Shown: piece by piece, positions 34,715-43,764 of the stretch | Position numbering within the stretch: position 1 is the stretch's first letter | Layout of the letters: each line of letters opens with the position of its first letter | Assembly (NCBI RefSeq): GCF_004053875.1 | Contig: NZ_SBIP01000004.1 | Span: forward strand, 682,001 to 746,000 | DNA from: Neorhizobium lilium | GTDB lineage: Bacteria; Pseudomonadota; Alphaproteobacteria; Rhizobiales; Rhizobiaceae | Reading direction: 5' to 3' | Length of the DNA stretch: 64,000 nt | Program-made: the position numbers and the translations under genes | Notes under the pieces: generated by a model | Seen by the model: the letters and a program-made list of their open reading frames with translations, nothing else | Told to the model about the DNA's origin: nothing | Database searches by the model: none

Positions 34715-36175
34715 TCACGTCCCGCAAAACGTCTGCATGACCCGTTCTTCCACCTGCGGCGGGAGAGCGTATGAGGCGAAATCCGGGCGTTCCTCGTATG
34801 GCTTTTCCAGCGCCTGCAACAGCCGTTCGAAGACGCTCAGATCGCCCTGCAGGGCTGCGGCGATCGCCTCCTCGACGCGGTGGTTGCGCGGAATGACCGC
34901 CGGATTGACCGAGCGCATGGCTGCCGCACGGGCTTCAGGGGATGCCTGCTCTCGCTCAAGCCTCTGCCGCCATGTGGCCAGCCAGGCCTCGGCTTTGGCG
35001 GGGTCTGGAAAGAGCGCCAGAAAGGCCTCATCGCTTCCATCGGCAGCATGGCTCAGCAGGCGGAAGGCGAGCGTGAAATCGGCCTGCGCTTCCTGCATGG
35101 CAGCCAGCAGGCCCTGAACAAGATCGAGATCACCGTCTTCCTGCGTTTGCAGCCCGATCTTTGCCCGGAACACTTCCAGCCACTGCGCCTGAAAGCGCTC
35201 GCCGAAGCGTTTCAACACGGCATTGGCCGCCTCGACGGCCTTTTCCTCGTCGTCGTCCAGAAGCGGCAGCAGGCATTCGGCCAGCCTTGCCATGTTCCAC
35301 TGGCCGATGCCGGGCTGGTTGCCATAGGCATAACGGCCCATTCGGTCGATGGAGGAAAACACCTTCTTGGGGTCGTATTCGTCCAGGAAGGCGCAGGGGC
35401 CGAAATCGATCGTCTCGCCCGAAATCGTCATATTGTCCGTGTTCATGACGCCGTGGATGAAGCCGACGCCCATCCAGCGCGCGATGAGATCGGCCTGGCG
35501 CAGCGCCACCGCGTCCATGAGCGCGAGGTAGGGGTTGGAAGCGCCCTTCAGCTCCGGATAGTGCCGTTCGATGACGTAGTCCGCCAGCACCTTCACACCG
35601 TCATTGTCGCCACGCGCCGCGAAGAACTGGAAGGTGCCGACGCGGACATGGCTTGCGGCAACGCGTACGAAGACGGCGCCGGGCAATACCTGTTCGCGTT
35701 GCACGGCCTCTCCCGTTGCCACCGCTGCCAATGCCCGGGTCGCCGGAATGCCGAGCGCATTCATGGCTTCCGAGACGATATATTCGCGCAGCACCGGCCC
35801 CAGTGCTGCACGCCCGTCGCCGCGGCGGGAAAAGGGCGTCGGACCGGCGCCTTTCAGCTGGATATCGCGGCGCCTGCCGGTGGTGTCGATTACCTCGCCC
35901 AGCAGAATGGCACGCCCGTCGCCGAGCTGCGGCACGAAATTGCCGAACTGGTGACCGGCATAGGCCATGGCGAGCGGCATGGCGCCGGGCGGGACCACAT
36001 TGCCCGCAAGCACCGCCGCCAGCCGCGCCTTGTCGGAAAGATCCGCCTCGATCCCCAGTTCCTCCGCCAGAGCCTCGTTGAATTTCAGGAGCACCGGTCC
36101 TTCGACCGGCTCCGGATAGACCGAGGCATGAAAACGGTCCGGCAGCTGGGCGTAGCTATTGTCGAAATGGAACAC
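34715..36175 (-). CDS. selO: SelO/YdiU protein AMPylase
   Basis: 486 residues of the SelO pseudokinase family, which transfers AMP to proteins in redox homeostasis. Motifs: AYAGHQFGNFVPQLGDGRAILLGE at 70-93 (core GHQFGNFVPQLGDGRA), QLKGAGPTPFSRRGDGRAAL, REYIVSEAM, and the metal-site DNMTISGETIDFGPCAF. The C-terminus lacks selenocysteine, as in bacteria. Residues 19-26 (VYPEPVEG) look like a translated dispersed repeat. It is transcribed divergently from the GGDEF gene. Confidence 0.93.
   Translation of the reverse strand: MFHFDNSYAQLPDRFHASVYPEPVEGPVLLKFNEALAEELGIEADLSDKARLAAVLAGNVVPPGAMPLAMAYAGHQFGNFVPQLGDGRAILLGEVIDTTGRRRDIQLKGAGPTPFSRRGDGRAALGPVLREYIVSEAMNALGIPATRALAAVATGEAVQREQVLPGAVFVRVAASHVRVGTFQFFAARGDNDGVKVLADYVIERHYPELKGASNPYLALMDAVALRQADLIARWMGVGFIHGVMNTDNMTISGETIDFGPCAFLDEYDPKKVFSSIDRMGRYAYGNQPGIGQWNMARLAECLLPLLDDDEEKAVEAANAVLKRFGERFQAQWLEVFRAKIGLQTQEDGDLDLVQGLLAAMQEAQADFTLAFRLLSHAADGSDEAFLALFPDPAKAEAWLATWRQRLEREQASPEARAAAMRSVNPAVIPRNHRVEEAIAAALQGDLSVFERLLQALEKPYEERPDFASYALPPQVEERVMQTFCGT
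36098..36121. repeat. Short in-frame repeat fragment in selO
   Basis: Encodes VYPEPVEG near the SelO N-terminus. The minus-strand DNA resembles the dispersed short repeat that is read as PEPVEG in many unrelated bacterial proteins. Inferred insertion; no effect on catalytic motifs. Confidence 0.45.
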
Positions 36176-36213
36176 GGAAAACTCCTTTGGCCGAAGAAGC
36201 GGCGGCCGTATTT

Positions 36214-36246
36214 CCCCATATGGGGCCGCATTTTCCCATATGGGAA
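36214..36246. promoter_or_regulatory. Two phased palindromes in the selO/GGDEF divergent region
   Basis: CCCCATATGGGG (36214-36225) and TTCCCATATGGGAA (36233-36246) share the core CCCATATGGG. Their centres lie 20 bp apart, close to two helical turns. They lie 39 bp upstream of the selO start and about 110 bp upstream of the GGDEF gene. Likely a cooperative two-site operator for a dimeric regulator; which one is unknown. Confidence 0.6.
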
Positions 36247-36376
36247 TGCCGTCCTGCCGAACAAGGCAAGCCGCTTTTTATTGCCGGCACCGGGGCTCCT
36301 TGATTTTCAGGGCATCTTTTTAGCTTTTCATAATGTATGACGGTCATTCTGCTCCCGCATGTTGAAAAGGCATGGA

Positions 36377-38245
36377 ATGTTTTCCCCCGCTATCCGATCG
36401 ACACTGTCGACGCTCACGGCGTTATGCAGCTTCCTTGCCTTTATCGCCCTGTTCTGCTGGGCCGAATATTCCAACTGGGGCACGCAGGTTTCCCGTGTGG
36501 AGGTCAGCCTCGAGCAGACGGCGGAGGCGGTTGCCCAGCATGCCGACGATGTCATCGAGATGTCGCACCTGCCGCTCGCCAGCCTGATTGCCGAAATCAA
36601 CGACGATGTCGGGCACCCGGACCTTGCCACAAAGATCAAGGCGCTGATCACCCGGCAAATGAAGGCCTCACCCACGCTCGACACGCTGTCTTATATCGAT
36701 GCGGACGGGCAAATGATCGCCACATCCTCCAACGATCCGCCAGCCGGCATGAACTATGCCGATCGCGAATATTTCACCTTTCACAAGACGAACCCGCTGC
36801 CGCTTCCCGTCGTCGGGCGACCGATCATGAGCCGTTTGTCGAAGATCTGGGTGATCCCGATCACGCAAAAGGTGACGCTGGAGGACGGTTCCTTTAGCGG
36901 CGTCGTCGTTTCCACGATCCGGGTCAACCACTTCATCAACTTCTTCCGCAATTTCGACGTTGGCAGCGACGGCACTTTCCTTCTCGTGCGCGGCGATGGC
37001 ATCTTGCTTGTGCGCGGACCGGCTCAGGAGAGCACGTTCGGCATGAACATCTCGTCCTCCCAGCTTTTCAGCCTTTATCTCAAGCGGCAGACGGTCGGTG
37101 CCTATCATTACACGTCACCGATCGACGCCACGGACCGTGTTGGCGGCTTCTACCAGAGCGAGCGCACCGGGATCGTCGTGCTTGCTTCCGCAGCGGAGAG
37201 GGAAGTCCTCCTCAACTGGGTCGAAACAGCCCGGCCGCGATGGATCTATGCCTCCGTTCTCGTCGCAGTCACCCTGATGGCGGCCCTGCTTTGGCAGAGG
37301 CAGACACGGTTGCGGCGCGAAAGCGAGGCGCTGGTGGCAGCGCGAGAGGCGGAATTCCGGCTGCTTGCGGAATCTTCCAGCGATGTCATTTCCCGCTACG
37401 ACGAGAACGGACTGCGCGAATATGTATCGCCCTCCTCGACCGTGATCCTGGGGATAGAGCCGGAACGGCTGATCGGCAAAAGCGTCTTTGCCGGCATGCC
37501 GGAGGAGACCGCGGTAATCGTGAAGCAGGCGGCGGAGCGCCTCAAGACCGGTTCCATGCAGGAGAAGCTCGTCACCCCCTATGTCAAGCCGAACGGCGAG
37601 GAAGTGTGGCTCGAAACGGCGCTGAGCAAGCTTCCTGCCACGCGCGACCATCCGGCCACCCGCGTCGTCGCCATCACCCGCGACGTCAGCCGCCAGAAGA
37701 AGATGCAGGACGAGCTCGATACGCTCGCCCATACGGACGAGCTGACGCGGCTTGCGAACCGCCGCTTCTTCAACATCCGCTTCGAGGAATCGATGCAGCG
37801 GGCTCTCGATATCGCGGCACCGCTCAGCCTGCTGATGATCGATGCAGACCGGTTCAAGCTCTTCAACGACACCTATGGACATGCCGCCGGAGACGAATGC
37901 CTGCGCCAGATCGCGGCCGTGATCCGCGACTGCGTGCGCCGCCCGGGCGACGTTGCCGCCCGCTATGGCGGCGAGGAACTGTCCATCCTGCTGGCCGACA
38001 CGGACGCGGGCCAGGCCGCCCAGGTTGCCGAAGCCATCCGCTCCAAGGTGGAAGCGCTCGGCCTGCCGCATGTCCATAACGCACCGATGAGCCGGGTTAC
38101 CGTCAGCATCGGTGTGGCAAGCTTCGATCCGCAGGCCGCGGCCCCCATGACCGCGCAGGCGCTCTTCGCACAGGCGGACGAAGCACTCTACAGCGCCAAG
38201 TCTGTCGGCCGAAACCGCGTCGTCAGCGCCGGGCCGCAATCATGA
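36377..38245 (+). CDS. Membrane diguanylate cyclase with double-Cache-like and PAS sensor domains
   Basis: About 622 residues. TM1 (about 10-30) and TM2 (about 285-305) flank a periplasmic PDC/dCache-like sensor. A PAS domain (FRLLAESSSDVISRYDENG, then VVAITRDVSRQKKMQDEL) precedes a GGDEF domain with active-site signature GGEEL, so cyclic-di-GMP synthesis should be active. I chose the ATG at 36377 because AAAGG lies 6 nt before it; an ATG at 36359 also opens the frame. No EAL domain. Confidence 0.9.
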   Translation: MFSPAIRSTLSTLTALCSFLAFIALFCWAEYSNWGTQVSRVEVSLEQTAEAVAQHADDVIEMSHLPLASLIAEINDDVGHPDLATKIKALITRQMKASPTLDTLSYIDADGQMIATSSNDPPAGMNYADREYFTFHKTNPLPLPVVGRPIMSRLSKIWVIPITQKVTLEDGSFSGVVVSTIRVNHFINFFRNFDVGSDGTFLLVRGDGILLVRGPAQESTFGMNISSSQLFSLYLKRQTVGAYHYTSPIDATDRVGGFYQSERTGIVVLASAAEREVLLNWVETARPRWIYASVLVAVTLMAALLWQRQTRLRRESEALVAAREAEFRLLAESSSDVISRYDENGLREYVSPSSTVILGIEPERLIGKSVFAGMPEETAVIVKQAAERLKTGSMQEKLVTPYVKPNGEEVWLETALSKLPATRDHPATRVVAITRDVSRQKKMQDELDTLAHTDELTRLANRRFFNIRFEESMQRALDIAAPLSLLMIDADRFKLFNDTYGHAAGDECLRQIAAVIRDCVRRPGDVAARYGGEELSILLADTDAGQAAQVAEAIRSKVEALGLPHVHNAPMSRVTVSIGVASFDPQAAAPMTAQALFAQADEALYSAKSVGRNRVVSAGPQS

Positions 38246-38260
38246 CAGACAGTGCCAGGA

Positions 38261-39343
38261 TCAGCGGGCGGCGCGCGACAGAAGCCGGGCGGTCGCTGGC
38301 CCCGTGATCACCACGAACAGGAAGCGGGCGATCTGCATGGTCATCACGAAGGGCACGTCCACCTTGGTCGAAGCGGCGATGATCGCGACGGAATCCGCTC
38401 CGCCGGGGCTGGTGGCGAGATAGGCCGATAGCGGGTCCATGCCGGTTACCGCGACCAATACCATGGCGAAGACGCCGCAGATGGCGATCAGCGAGAGCAC
38501 CGACATCAGAACCCGCGGAAAGGTGCTGGCCGCATGGGCGATGACATCGGGCGTGAACCGCATGCCGATGCCCCAGCCGATCACCGCATAGCTGATCGCC
38601 AGCAGCCAGGGCGGCAGGACGATCGGCATGAGGCCGGAGAGGTTGAGAACCATTCCGACGGCGAGCGGCAGCAGCATAGGCCCGCCTGGGATGCGCAGTT
38701 TTGCACCCAGAAGCGAGACGCCGGCGGCAATCGCGGCCGTTGCCAGCACTGCCGGCCAGGAAACGTCCGGAAACCAGACAATCTCCAGCGCTGCGTCGGC
38801 CGGTGTCACGCCCATCACCCGCGCGACGACCGTTGCTACCAGCGCGCAGCAGACCACGCGGATATACTGCATGAAGGCGACGAGGCGCATGTCGCCGCCA
38901 TAGGATTCCGACATCAGCGTCATGACGGAAGCCGCTCCCGGCGAGGAGCCCCAGATGGCCGTGGTTCCCGGGAAGATCTGCGCGCGCGCCATCAGCCATC
39001 CAAGGGCCGCCGCGGCGATGGCGGTGGACAGGACGCCCGCCACGAAAATCGGCCACTGCTCGGCGATCTCTCCAAAGATGGTGGGCGGCAGGCTGGTTGA
39101 AATCATCAGGCCAACCACGCCTTGCGCAATGACGAAGCCCCAGCGGGGCGTGCCGACGCCGCCGCCAGTGACTGCGAGAATGACGGCGATTGCCATCGGT
39201 CCGAGCAGCAGCGCGGCCGGCAGGTGCAGCCATTCAAGCGCCATGGCCAGGAGAAACGAGCCAACCACGAGGCACAGCCAGCGCAGCCAGACCGGCTGCG
39301 ACGACAGGCGCCCGGAGACGGGTCCAACGGATTGATCAACCAA
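38261..39343 (-). CDS. AbrB-family membrane protein (COG3180 type)
   Basis: 360 residues with about ten hydrophobic segments in two duplicated halves (GPMAIAVILAVTGGG and GGPMLLPLAVGMVLNL), the AbrB/'ammonia monooxygenase' family of unknown transport or regulatory role. SPGAASVM and SPGGADSVA are the paired repeat motifs. The start is a TTG at 39341-39343, overlapping the upstream hydrolase by 8 nt, so the two are probably co-translated. It converges with the GGDEF gene 15 bp away. Confidence 0.85.
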   Translation of the reverse strand: MVDQSVGPVSGRLSSQPVWLRWLCLVVGSFLLAMALEWLHLPAALLLGPMAIAVILAVTGGGVGTPRWGFVIAQGVVGLMISTSLPPTIFGEIAEQWPIFVAGVLSTAIAAAALGWLMARAQIFPGTTAIWGSSPGAASVMTLMSESYGGDMRLVAFMQYIRVVCCALVATVVARVMGVTPADAALEIVWFPDVSWPAVLATAAIAAGVSLLGAKLRIPGGPMLLPLAVGMVLNLSGLMPIVLPPWLLAISYAVIGWGIGMRFTPDVIAHAASTFPRVLMSVLSLIAICGVFAMVLVAVTGMDPLSAYLATSPGGADSVAIIAASTKVDVPFVMTMQIARFLFVVITGPATARLLSRAAR

Positions 39344-39899
39344 AATTCAACTCTCCGGCCCGCACGACGCGAGAAATGCGCGGAAAGACCCGGTTCATGG
39401 CCATCTGGTGCAGTTCTTCGGAAACCGTCGTGCAGGCGTCTTCGACAACAACCATGTTGTAGCCATGTTCCCAGCCGGCCCGAAGGGTCGATTCCACGCC
39501 GAAATTGGTGGCAATGCCACCGAGGACGATGGTGTCTATGCCGCGCCGGCGCAGCTTGACGTCAAGGTCCGTGCCGTGAAAAGCGCCCCATTGGTGCTTG
39601 GTCACCCGGAGATCGCCCGGCTCCAGAAGATCGTCCGCAAGCTCCGACCAGTCCGCCGGACGCTCGTCACCCCTTGGCATGGGCGCATCGACGAGACTGC
39701 GCGGCGCATCGCCGAAGTCCGGCCCGAAATCCACATTCACCAGAACGACTGTCGCGCCGGCAGCCCGGAACCAGCCGGCCAGCGAGCGCCCCGTCTCCAG
39801 CACCTGCACGGTCGGATAGGGTGCCGTATCCATGGCGAGAATGCCGTTCTGGAGATCGATCAGGACGAGAGCAGTCGTTTTAGGCGTCAAGGAGATCAT
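39336..39899 (-). CDS. yecD: Isochorismatase-like hydrolase of YecD type, nucleophile Cys replaced by Gly
   Basis: 187 residues from the ATG 39897-39899. Cysteine-hydrolase fold with Asp15 (LIDLQNG) and Lys101 (VTKHQWGAF), but the usual nucleophile position reads GIATNFGVEST with Gly134 in place of Cys. I recall E. coli YecD having the same Gly (STNIGVEST), so this is probably a subfamily feature and not a local mutation. It may lack hydrolase activity or use other chemistry. It overlaps the AbrB gene. Confidence 0.85.
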   Translation of the reverse strand: MISLTPKTTALVLIDLQNGILAMDTAPYPTVQVLETGRSLAGWFRAAGATVVLVNVDFGPDFGDAPRSLVDAPMPRGDERPADWSELADDLLEPGDLRVTKHQWGAFHGTDLDVKLRRRGIDTIVLGGIATNFGVESTLRAGWEHGYNMVVVEDACTTVSEELHQMAMNRVFPRISRVVRAGELNFG

Positions 39900-40075
39900 C
39901 GAAAACCTGCAACTGTGGCGAAGGCCGCCAGACATCCATGCCGGCGACAGGTTGGAATCATGCGGGCTATGCCCCGCAAAACCTCAAGACCTTAACTGAG
40001 GACAGGCGTGCAAATATCAAGTGCCGCGTGCCGGCGCCAGACCCGATGGACGTCTTTCGAAGCGCTTCCCGATCC

Positions 40076-40276
40076 TCAGGCCGAAACGCGTTCGGGGCTG
40101 TAACCCGCCTCGCGGATGGCATCCTCCGCGATGACGGCATCGCCCTCCACCGTCACCCGATGCGCGCCGAGATCCACCGTGACCGAGGCATCGGGCAGCA
40201 CCTCGCCCAGCGCGCCGCGCAGGGTCTTCTCGCAATGGCCGCAGGTCATGTCCGGAACGTTGAAAATGGCAGTCAT
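40076..40276 (-). CDS. copZ: Copper chaperone CopZ
   Basis: 66-residue heavy-metal-associated domain with the Cu(I) site MTCGHC (Cys12, Cys15), the ferredoxin-like fold pattern and a GYSPE C-terminal turn. It delivers Cu(I) to CopA. It lies 56 bp downstream of cueR on the same strand as copA-cueR. Confidence 0.92.
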   Translation of the reverse strand: MTAIFNVPDMTCGHCEKTLRGALGEVLPDASVTVDLGAHRVTVEGDAVIAEDAIREAGYSPERVSA

Positions 40277-40332
40277 GTCGTTCTCCTTGAAGGTATGGAT
40301 CTCAAATTCGAAGGTAGCAGGGGCCTGCGTAG

Positions 40333-40764
40333 CTATGGAGCTATGGGTTCAGCGGAGCTTTCGCCCGCTGCGGAGCTGACGCCCGCTAGATCATCGAGGA
40401 TAGGACAATCGGGCCGGTGGTCGCCGCCGCAGCACTGGGCGAGATGCTTCAGCGTGTTCACCATGCCCTGCATTTCGGCGATCCGCCGCTCCAGATCGGC
40501 GATATGGGCGGTTGCCACCTGCCGGACGGCGGCGCTTTCGCGGCTCTTGTCCTGCCAGAGTTTCAGCAGCGTTTCCGTCTCCTCCAGCGAGAAGCCGAGC
40601 GAGCGCGCCCGCTTGACGAAGCGCAGGACATGCACTTCGTCCTCGCCATAGATGCGGTAATTGTTGCCGGTGCGGGCGGCCGGGCGGACAAGCCCGATCT
40701 CCTCGTAATAGCGGATCATCTTGGCCGAAACGCCGGAGGCCTCGGATGCCTCTCCAATATTCAT
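40333..40764 (-). CDS. cueR: Copper-responsive MerR-family activator CueR
   Basis: 143 residues. Winged-helix MerR domain ([23 protein letters not shown]), dimerisation helix, and metal loop with Cys112 and Cys120 ([10 protein letters not shown]), identical in number and spacing to the Cu(I) ligands of E. coli CueR. It overlaps the copA stop by ATGA, so activator and pump are made together. Confidence 0.93.
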   Translation of the reverse strand: MNIGEASEASGVSAKMIRYYEEIGLVRPAARTGNNYRIYGEDEVHVLRFVKRARSLGFSLEETETLLKLWQDKSRESAAVRQVATAHIADLERRIAEMQGMVNTLKHLAQCCGGDHRPDCPILDDLAGVSSAAGESSAEPIAP

Positions 40765-43421
40765 GACCTGCCTCCAATCCTCACGGTTTTCAGCCGCAGC
40801 GCATTGCCGAGCACGAAAACGCTGGACAGCGCCATGGCGGCGGCCCCGATCATCGGCGACAGCGACAGGCCGAAGACCGGATAAAGCGCGCCGGCGGCAA
40901 TCGGGATCAGCGCGACATTGTAGCCGAAGGCCCAGAACAGGTTCTGCCTGATGTTGCGCATGGTGGCGCGGCTCATCGCGATGGCTGAAACAACACCCGA
41001 CAGATCGCCGCCGACCAGCACCACATCGGCGCTTTCAATCGCCACATCGGTGCCCGTGCCGATAGCGATGCCGATATCGGCTTCCGCCAGCGCTGGCGCG
41101 TCGTTGATGCCATCGCCGACAAAGGCGACGATGCGAGGGGCGGTCTCCCCCCTCACCCCGCGTCCGCTTCGCTCCGCGACCCTCTCCCCAAGGGGAGAGG
41201 AAGAGCCGAGACCTCCCGGCATGCTCCCTCTTCTCCCCTCGGGGAGAAGGTGGTCCGAAGGACCGGATGAGGGGGTGGCTTCTGCACGATCCCCCGTCCG
41301 CAACGCCGGATAAGTCCCTCCCCCTTGTGGGGAGGGGTTGGGGAGGGGTATTTCTTTCGCGCCGCCCGTCCGCAACGCCTTGAGCGCTGCAACCTTGCCT
41401 TCCGGCAGCACTTCGGCCACCACTCGGTCAATGCCCACCTGGGCAGCGATCGCCTCGGCTGTGCGCCGGTTGTCGCCGGTGACGAGCGCCACCTCGACGC
41501 CCATGGCGCGCAGCGCCGCAATCGCATCCCGGCTGGAGGGCTTCAGCGGATCGGCAACCGCAAGAACGGCGGCGAGCTTTCCATCCACCGCGGCATAGAT
41601 CGGCGTCTTGCCTTCCTCACCCATCCGGCGGGCGGCATCGGCGAAACCCTCCACCGAGAGCCCGAGCTTTGCCATGAACCGGTCGGCGCCGACTGCCACT
41701 CGGCGATCACCGACATCCGCTTCGATGCCGTAGCCGGCAACCGCCTGAAAGTTCTGCGCCTTCGGCAGGACAAGTCCGCGGGTGTGAGCCGTCTTGACCA
41801 GCGCCTCGGCAATAGGATGTTCCGATTGTGTTTCCACTGCTGCCACCAGGGTTAGCACCGCGTCTTCAGCGAAACCCTCGGCCGCTACAAGATCGGTCAG
41901 TTCCGGTTGCCCTTTGGTGATCGTGCCGGTCTTGTCGAAGACCACGAGATCGACATTGCGCAATGCCTGCAGCGCCTCGCCCTTGCGGAACAGCACGCCG
42001 AATTCCGCTGCACGGCCACCGCCGACGACGATGGAGGTGGGGACGGCAAGGCCCATGGCGCAGGGGCAGGCAATTATGAGCACCGCCACCGCATTAACCA
42101 GAGCATGCGATAGCGCCGGCTCCGGCCCGAGGAAGAACCAGACGAAGAATGTCAGCAGGGCCAAGCCCATCACGGCCGGCACGAACCAGGCCGTCACCCG
42201 GTCCACCAGCGTCTGGATGGGCAGCTTGGCGCCCTGCGCCTGTTCCACCATGCGGATGATGCCGGCCAGCATGGTATCGCGGCCGACCTTGTCGGCGCGG
42301 AAGCGGAAGGCGCCGTTTCCGTTGATCGTACCGCCAATTACAGGACTGCCGGCGCTCTTGCCTACCGGCAGCGGCTCGCCGGAGATCATCGATTCGTCGA
42401 TATTCGACTGCCCGTCGATCACAGTGCCATCGACCGGTATCCGCTCGCCGGGTCGGATGACCAGAATATCGCCCGTGCGCAGATCGGCAGCCGGGACATC
42501 GATCGTCTTGCCGTCCAGCTCGATCCGCGCGGTCTTGGCCTGCAGGCCGGCGAGCTTTTCGATCGCCTCGCCGGTGCGGCCCGTTGCCCGCGCTTCCAGC
42601 AGGCGACCGAACAGGATGAGCACGACGATCACGGTCGCCGCCTCATAATAGACGAAGCGGGCCTGTTCCGGCAGAAGCGCCGGGGCGAAGGTCGTCACAA
42701 GCGAATAGCCGTAGGCCGCAAGCACGCCGACCGCGACAAGCGAATTCATCTCCGGATAGCCCCGAAACAACGCCGGCAGGCCGAGGCGGAGGAAACGCAA
42801 GCCCGGCCAGAAGATCACCGCCGTCGCCAGCGCGAAATAGAGGTAATAAAGGTTCTGCGTGTCGATGACGCCCATCAGCCAGTGATGGAAAGGCGCGTAA
42901 ATATGCCCAGTCATTTCGCCCAGGAAAATGGGCAGGGTCAGCACCAGTGCGATCAGCAGATCGCGCTTCACCACCGCCTGTTCGCCGGCATGGGCGTGCA
43001 TGTGGTCGTGGCCTTGGTGGGCCGAATGGGGATGGGAGGCCTGGAGCTTCGGAACCTCCCTCTGCCTGCCGGCATCTCCCCCACGAGGGGGGAGACCGCC
43101 AGGGGCGCCCTCACTGCCTTCACTTTCGTGGTGGTGATGGTGCAGCGGGCTAAACCCTGCCTCCCGCAGCGCATGGTCCATGGCGCCTTGCGGAATTTCG
43201 TAGCCAACCTTGCGGATCGCCTTGTCCAGCGCGCCGGCCGAGAAATCTTCGGTCGTTGCGACGGTGAGCTTCTTCGTCGCGAAGTTGACGGCGCCGGTCT
43301 CGACGCCCGGCACCTTGGCGGCCGCCATCTCCACCCGGCGCACACAGGAGGCGCAGGTCATGCCTTCCACCGGCACGGTGAGCTGCAGGGTTTTCGGATG
43401 GGACGTTGCGGTCTCGGTCAT
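40761..43421 (-). CDS. copA: Cu(I)-exporting P1B-type ATPase CopA with two repeat-encoded insertions
   Basis: 886 residues, longer than usual (about 740-830). N-terminal metal-binding domain with MTCASC (Cys23, Cys26), then a His-rich stretch (LHHHHHES and [10 protein letters not shown]), eight membrane segments, the ion motif IACPCAMG, phosphorylation motif [10 protein letters not shown] (near residue 494), SEHPIAEAL and GDGINDAP (near 768). A first insertion of about 25 residues, [19 protein letters not shown] and flanks, lies between the His stretches. A second, about 70 residues, separates [12 protein letters not shown] from [11 protein letters not shown], normally adjacent. Both are encoded by palindromic repeats; catalytic motifs are intact. 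Confidence 0.93.
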   Translation of the reverse strand: MTETATSHPKTLQLTVPVEGMTCASCVRRVEMAAAKVPGVETGAVNFATKKLTVATTEDFSAGALDKAIRKVGYEIPQGAMDHALREAGFSPLHHHHHESEGSEGAPGGLPPRGGDAGRQREVPKLQASHPHSAHQGHDHMHAHAGEQAVVKRDLLIALVLTLPIFLGEMTGHIYAPFHHWLMGVIDTQNLYYLYFALATAVIFWPGLRFLRLGLPALFRGYPEMNSLVAVGVLAAYGYSLVTTFAPALLPEQARFVYYEAATVIVVLILFGRLLEARATGRTGEAIEKLAGLQAKTARIELDGKTIDVPAADLRTGDILVIRPGERIPVDGTVIDGQSNIDESMISGEPLPVGKSAGSPVIGGTINGNGAFRFRADKVGRDTMLAGIIRMVEQAQGAKLPIQTLVDRVTAWFVPAVMGLALLTFFVWFFLGPEPALSHALVNAVAVLIIACPCAMGLAVPTSIVVGGGRAAEFGVLFRKGEALQALRNVDLVVFDKTGTITKGQPELTDLVAAEGFAEDAVLTLVAAVETQSEHPIAEALVKTAHTRGLVLPKAQNFQAVAGYGIEADVGDRRVAVGADRFMAKLGLSVEGFADAARRMGEEGKTPIYAAVDGKLAAVLAVADPLKPSSRDAIAALRAMGVEVALVTGDNRRTAEAIAAQVGIDRVVAEVLPEGKVAALKALRTGGAKEIPLPNPSPQGGGTYPALRTGDRAEATPSSGPSDHLLPEGRRGSMPGGLGSSSPLGERVAERSGRGVRGETAPRIVAFVGDGINDAPALAEADIGIAIGTGTDVAIESADVVLVGGDLSGVVSAIAMSRATMRNIRQNLFWAFGYNVALIPIAAGALYPVFGLSLSPMIGAAAMALSSVFVLGNALRLKTVRIGGRS
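41144..41364. repeat. Compound palindromic insertion in the copA P-domain
   Basis: Two elements. One, about 41144-41280, has TCTCCCC-AAGG-GGAGAG and TTCTCCCC-TCG-GGGAGAA hairpins. The other, 41308-41364, contains CCCTCCCCC-TTGTG-GGGAGGG. The second is flanked by a 15-bp direct duplication, CCCGTCCGCAACGCC, at 41293-41307 and 41365-41379. Insert plus one duplicate is 72 nt, exactly 24 codons, so the reading frame is kept (peptide ALRTG appears twice). Confidence 0.88.
43060..43120. repeat. Repeat insertion in the copA N-terminal linker
   Basis: CATCTCCCCCACGAGGGGGG and flanks match the arm type of the other GC-rich palindromes in this window (GCCGGCATCTCCCCC...GGGGGAGA). It is read in frame as a Gly/Pro-rich peptide between two His-rich stretches. 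Confidence 0.78.
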
Positions 43422-43444
43422 GGCAGGATCTCGCTTTCCTGCCT

Positions 43445-43475
43445 GAGATAGGGCTTCCCATCATGGGAAGGTCAA
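43445..43475 (-). promoter_or_regulatory. CueR-controlled copA promoter with 19-bp spacer
   Basis: On the minus strand: -35 TTGACC (43475-43470), a 19-bp spacer, -10 TATCTC (43450-43445). The spacer contains the dyad CTTCCCAT-G-ATGGGAAG (43454-43470). The overlong spacer with a central dyad is the hallmark of MerR-family promoters, which the activator untwists on metal binding. Just downstream, GGCAGGA/TCCTGCC (43422-43443) form a perfect inverted repeat next to the copA ATG. Confidence 0.88.
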
Positions 43476-43494
43476 GGGGCAGCAAGAAAGAATG

Positions 43495-43764
43495 TCATCG
43501 GTAGACTTCTCGCCTGTGGCCGACCCGGACCACGATAACGCGCACCGCGTCATCCCGGATATCCGCAATGATGCGGTGCTGCCCGACGCGATACTTCCAG
43601 TATTTTCCAAGCACCGGCCCATGCAGCGCTTCCCCCACCAAGCGTGGGTCTTCGAGGCTGGCAATCCGCGTGTTAAGGAACTTCAGGATACGCCTGATCT
43701 CTTCGCTGCCGAGCTTCGCAAGATCGCGCTCCGCCTCGCGCAAAAACTCAATCTTCCACGCCAT
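43495..43764 (-). CDS. relE: RelE-family toxin
   Basis: 89 residues: AWKIEFLREAERDLAKLGSE at the start, HGPVLGKYWKYRVGQHRII and a C-terminal VIVVRVGHRREVY. The pattern YRxGxxRII...VGHRxEVY is that of RelE, a ribosome-dependent mRNA endonuclease; the Arg and Tyr at the end are typical catalytic residues. It overlaps the antitoxin gene by 17 bp. Confidence 0.92.
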   Translation of the reverse strand: MAWKIEFLREAERDLAKLGSEEIRRILKFLNTRIASLEDPRLVGEALHGPVLGKYWKYRVGQHRIIADIRDDAVRVIVVRVGHRREVYR

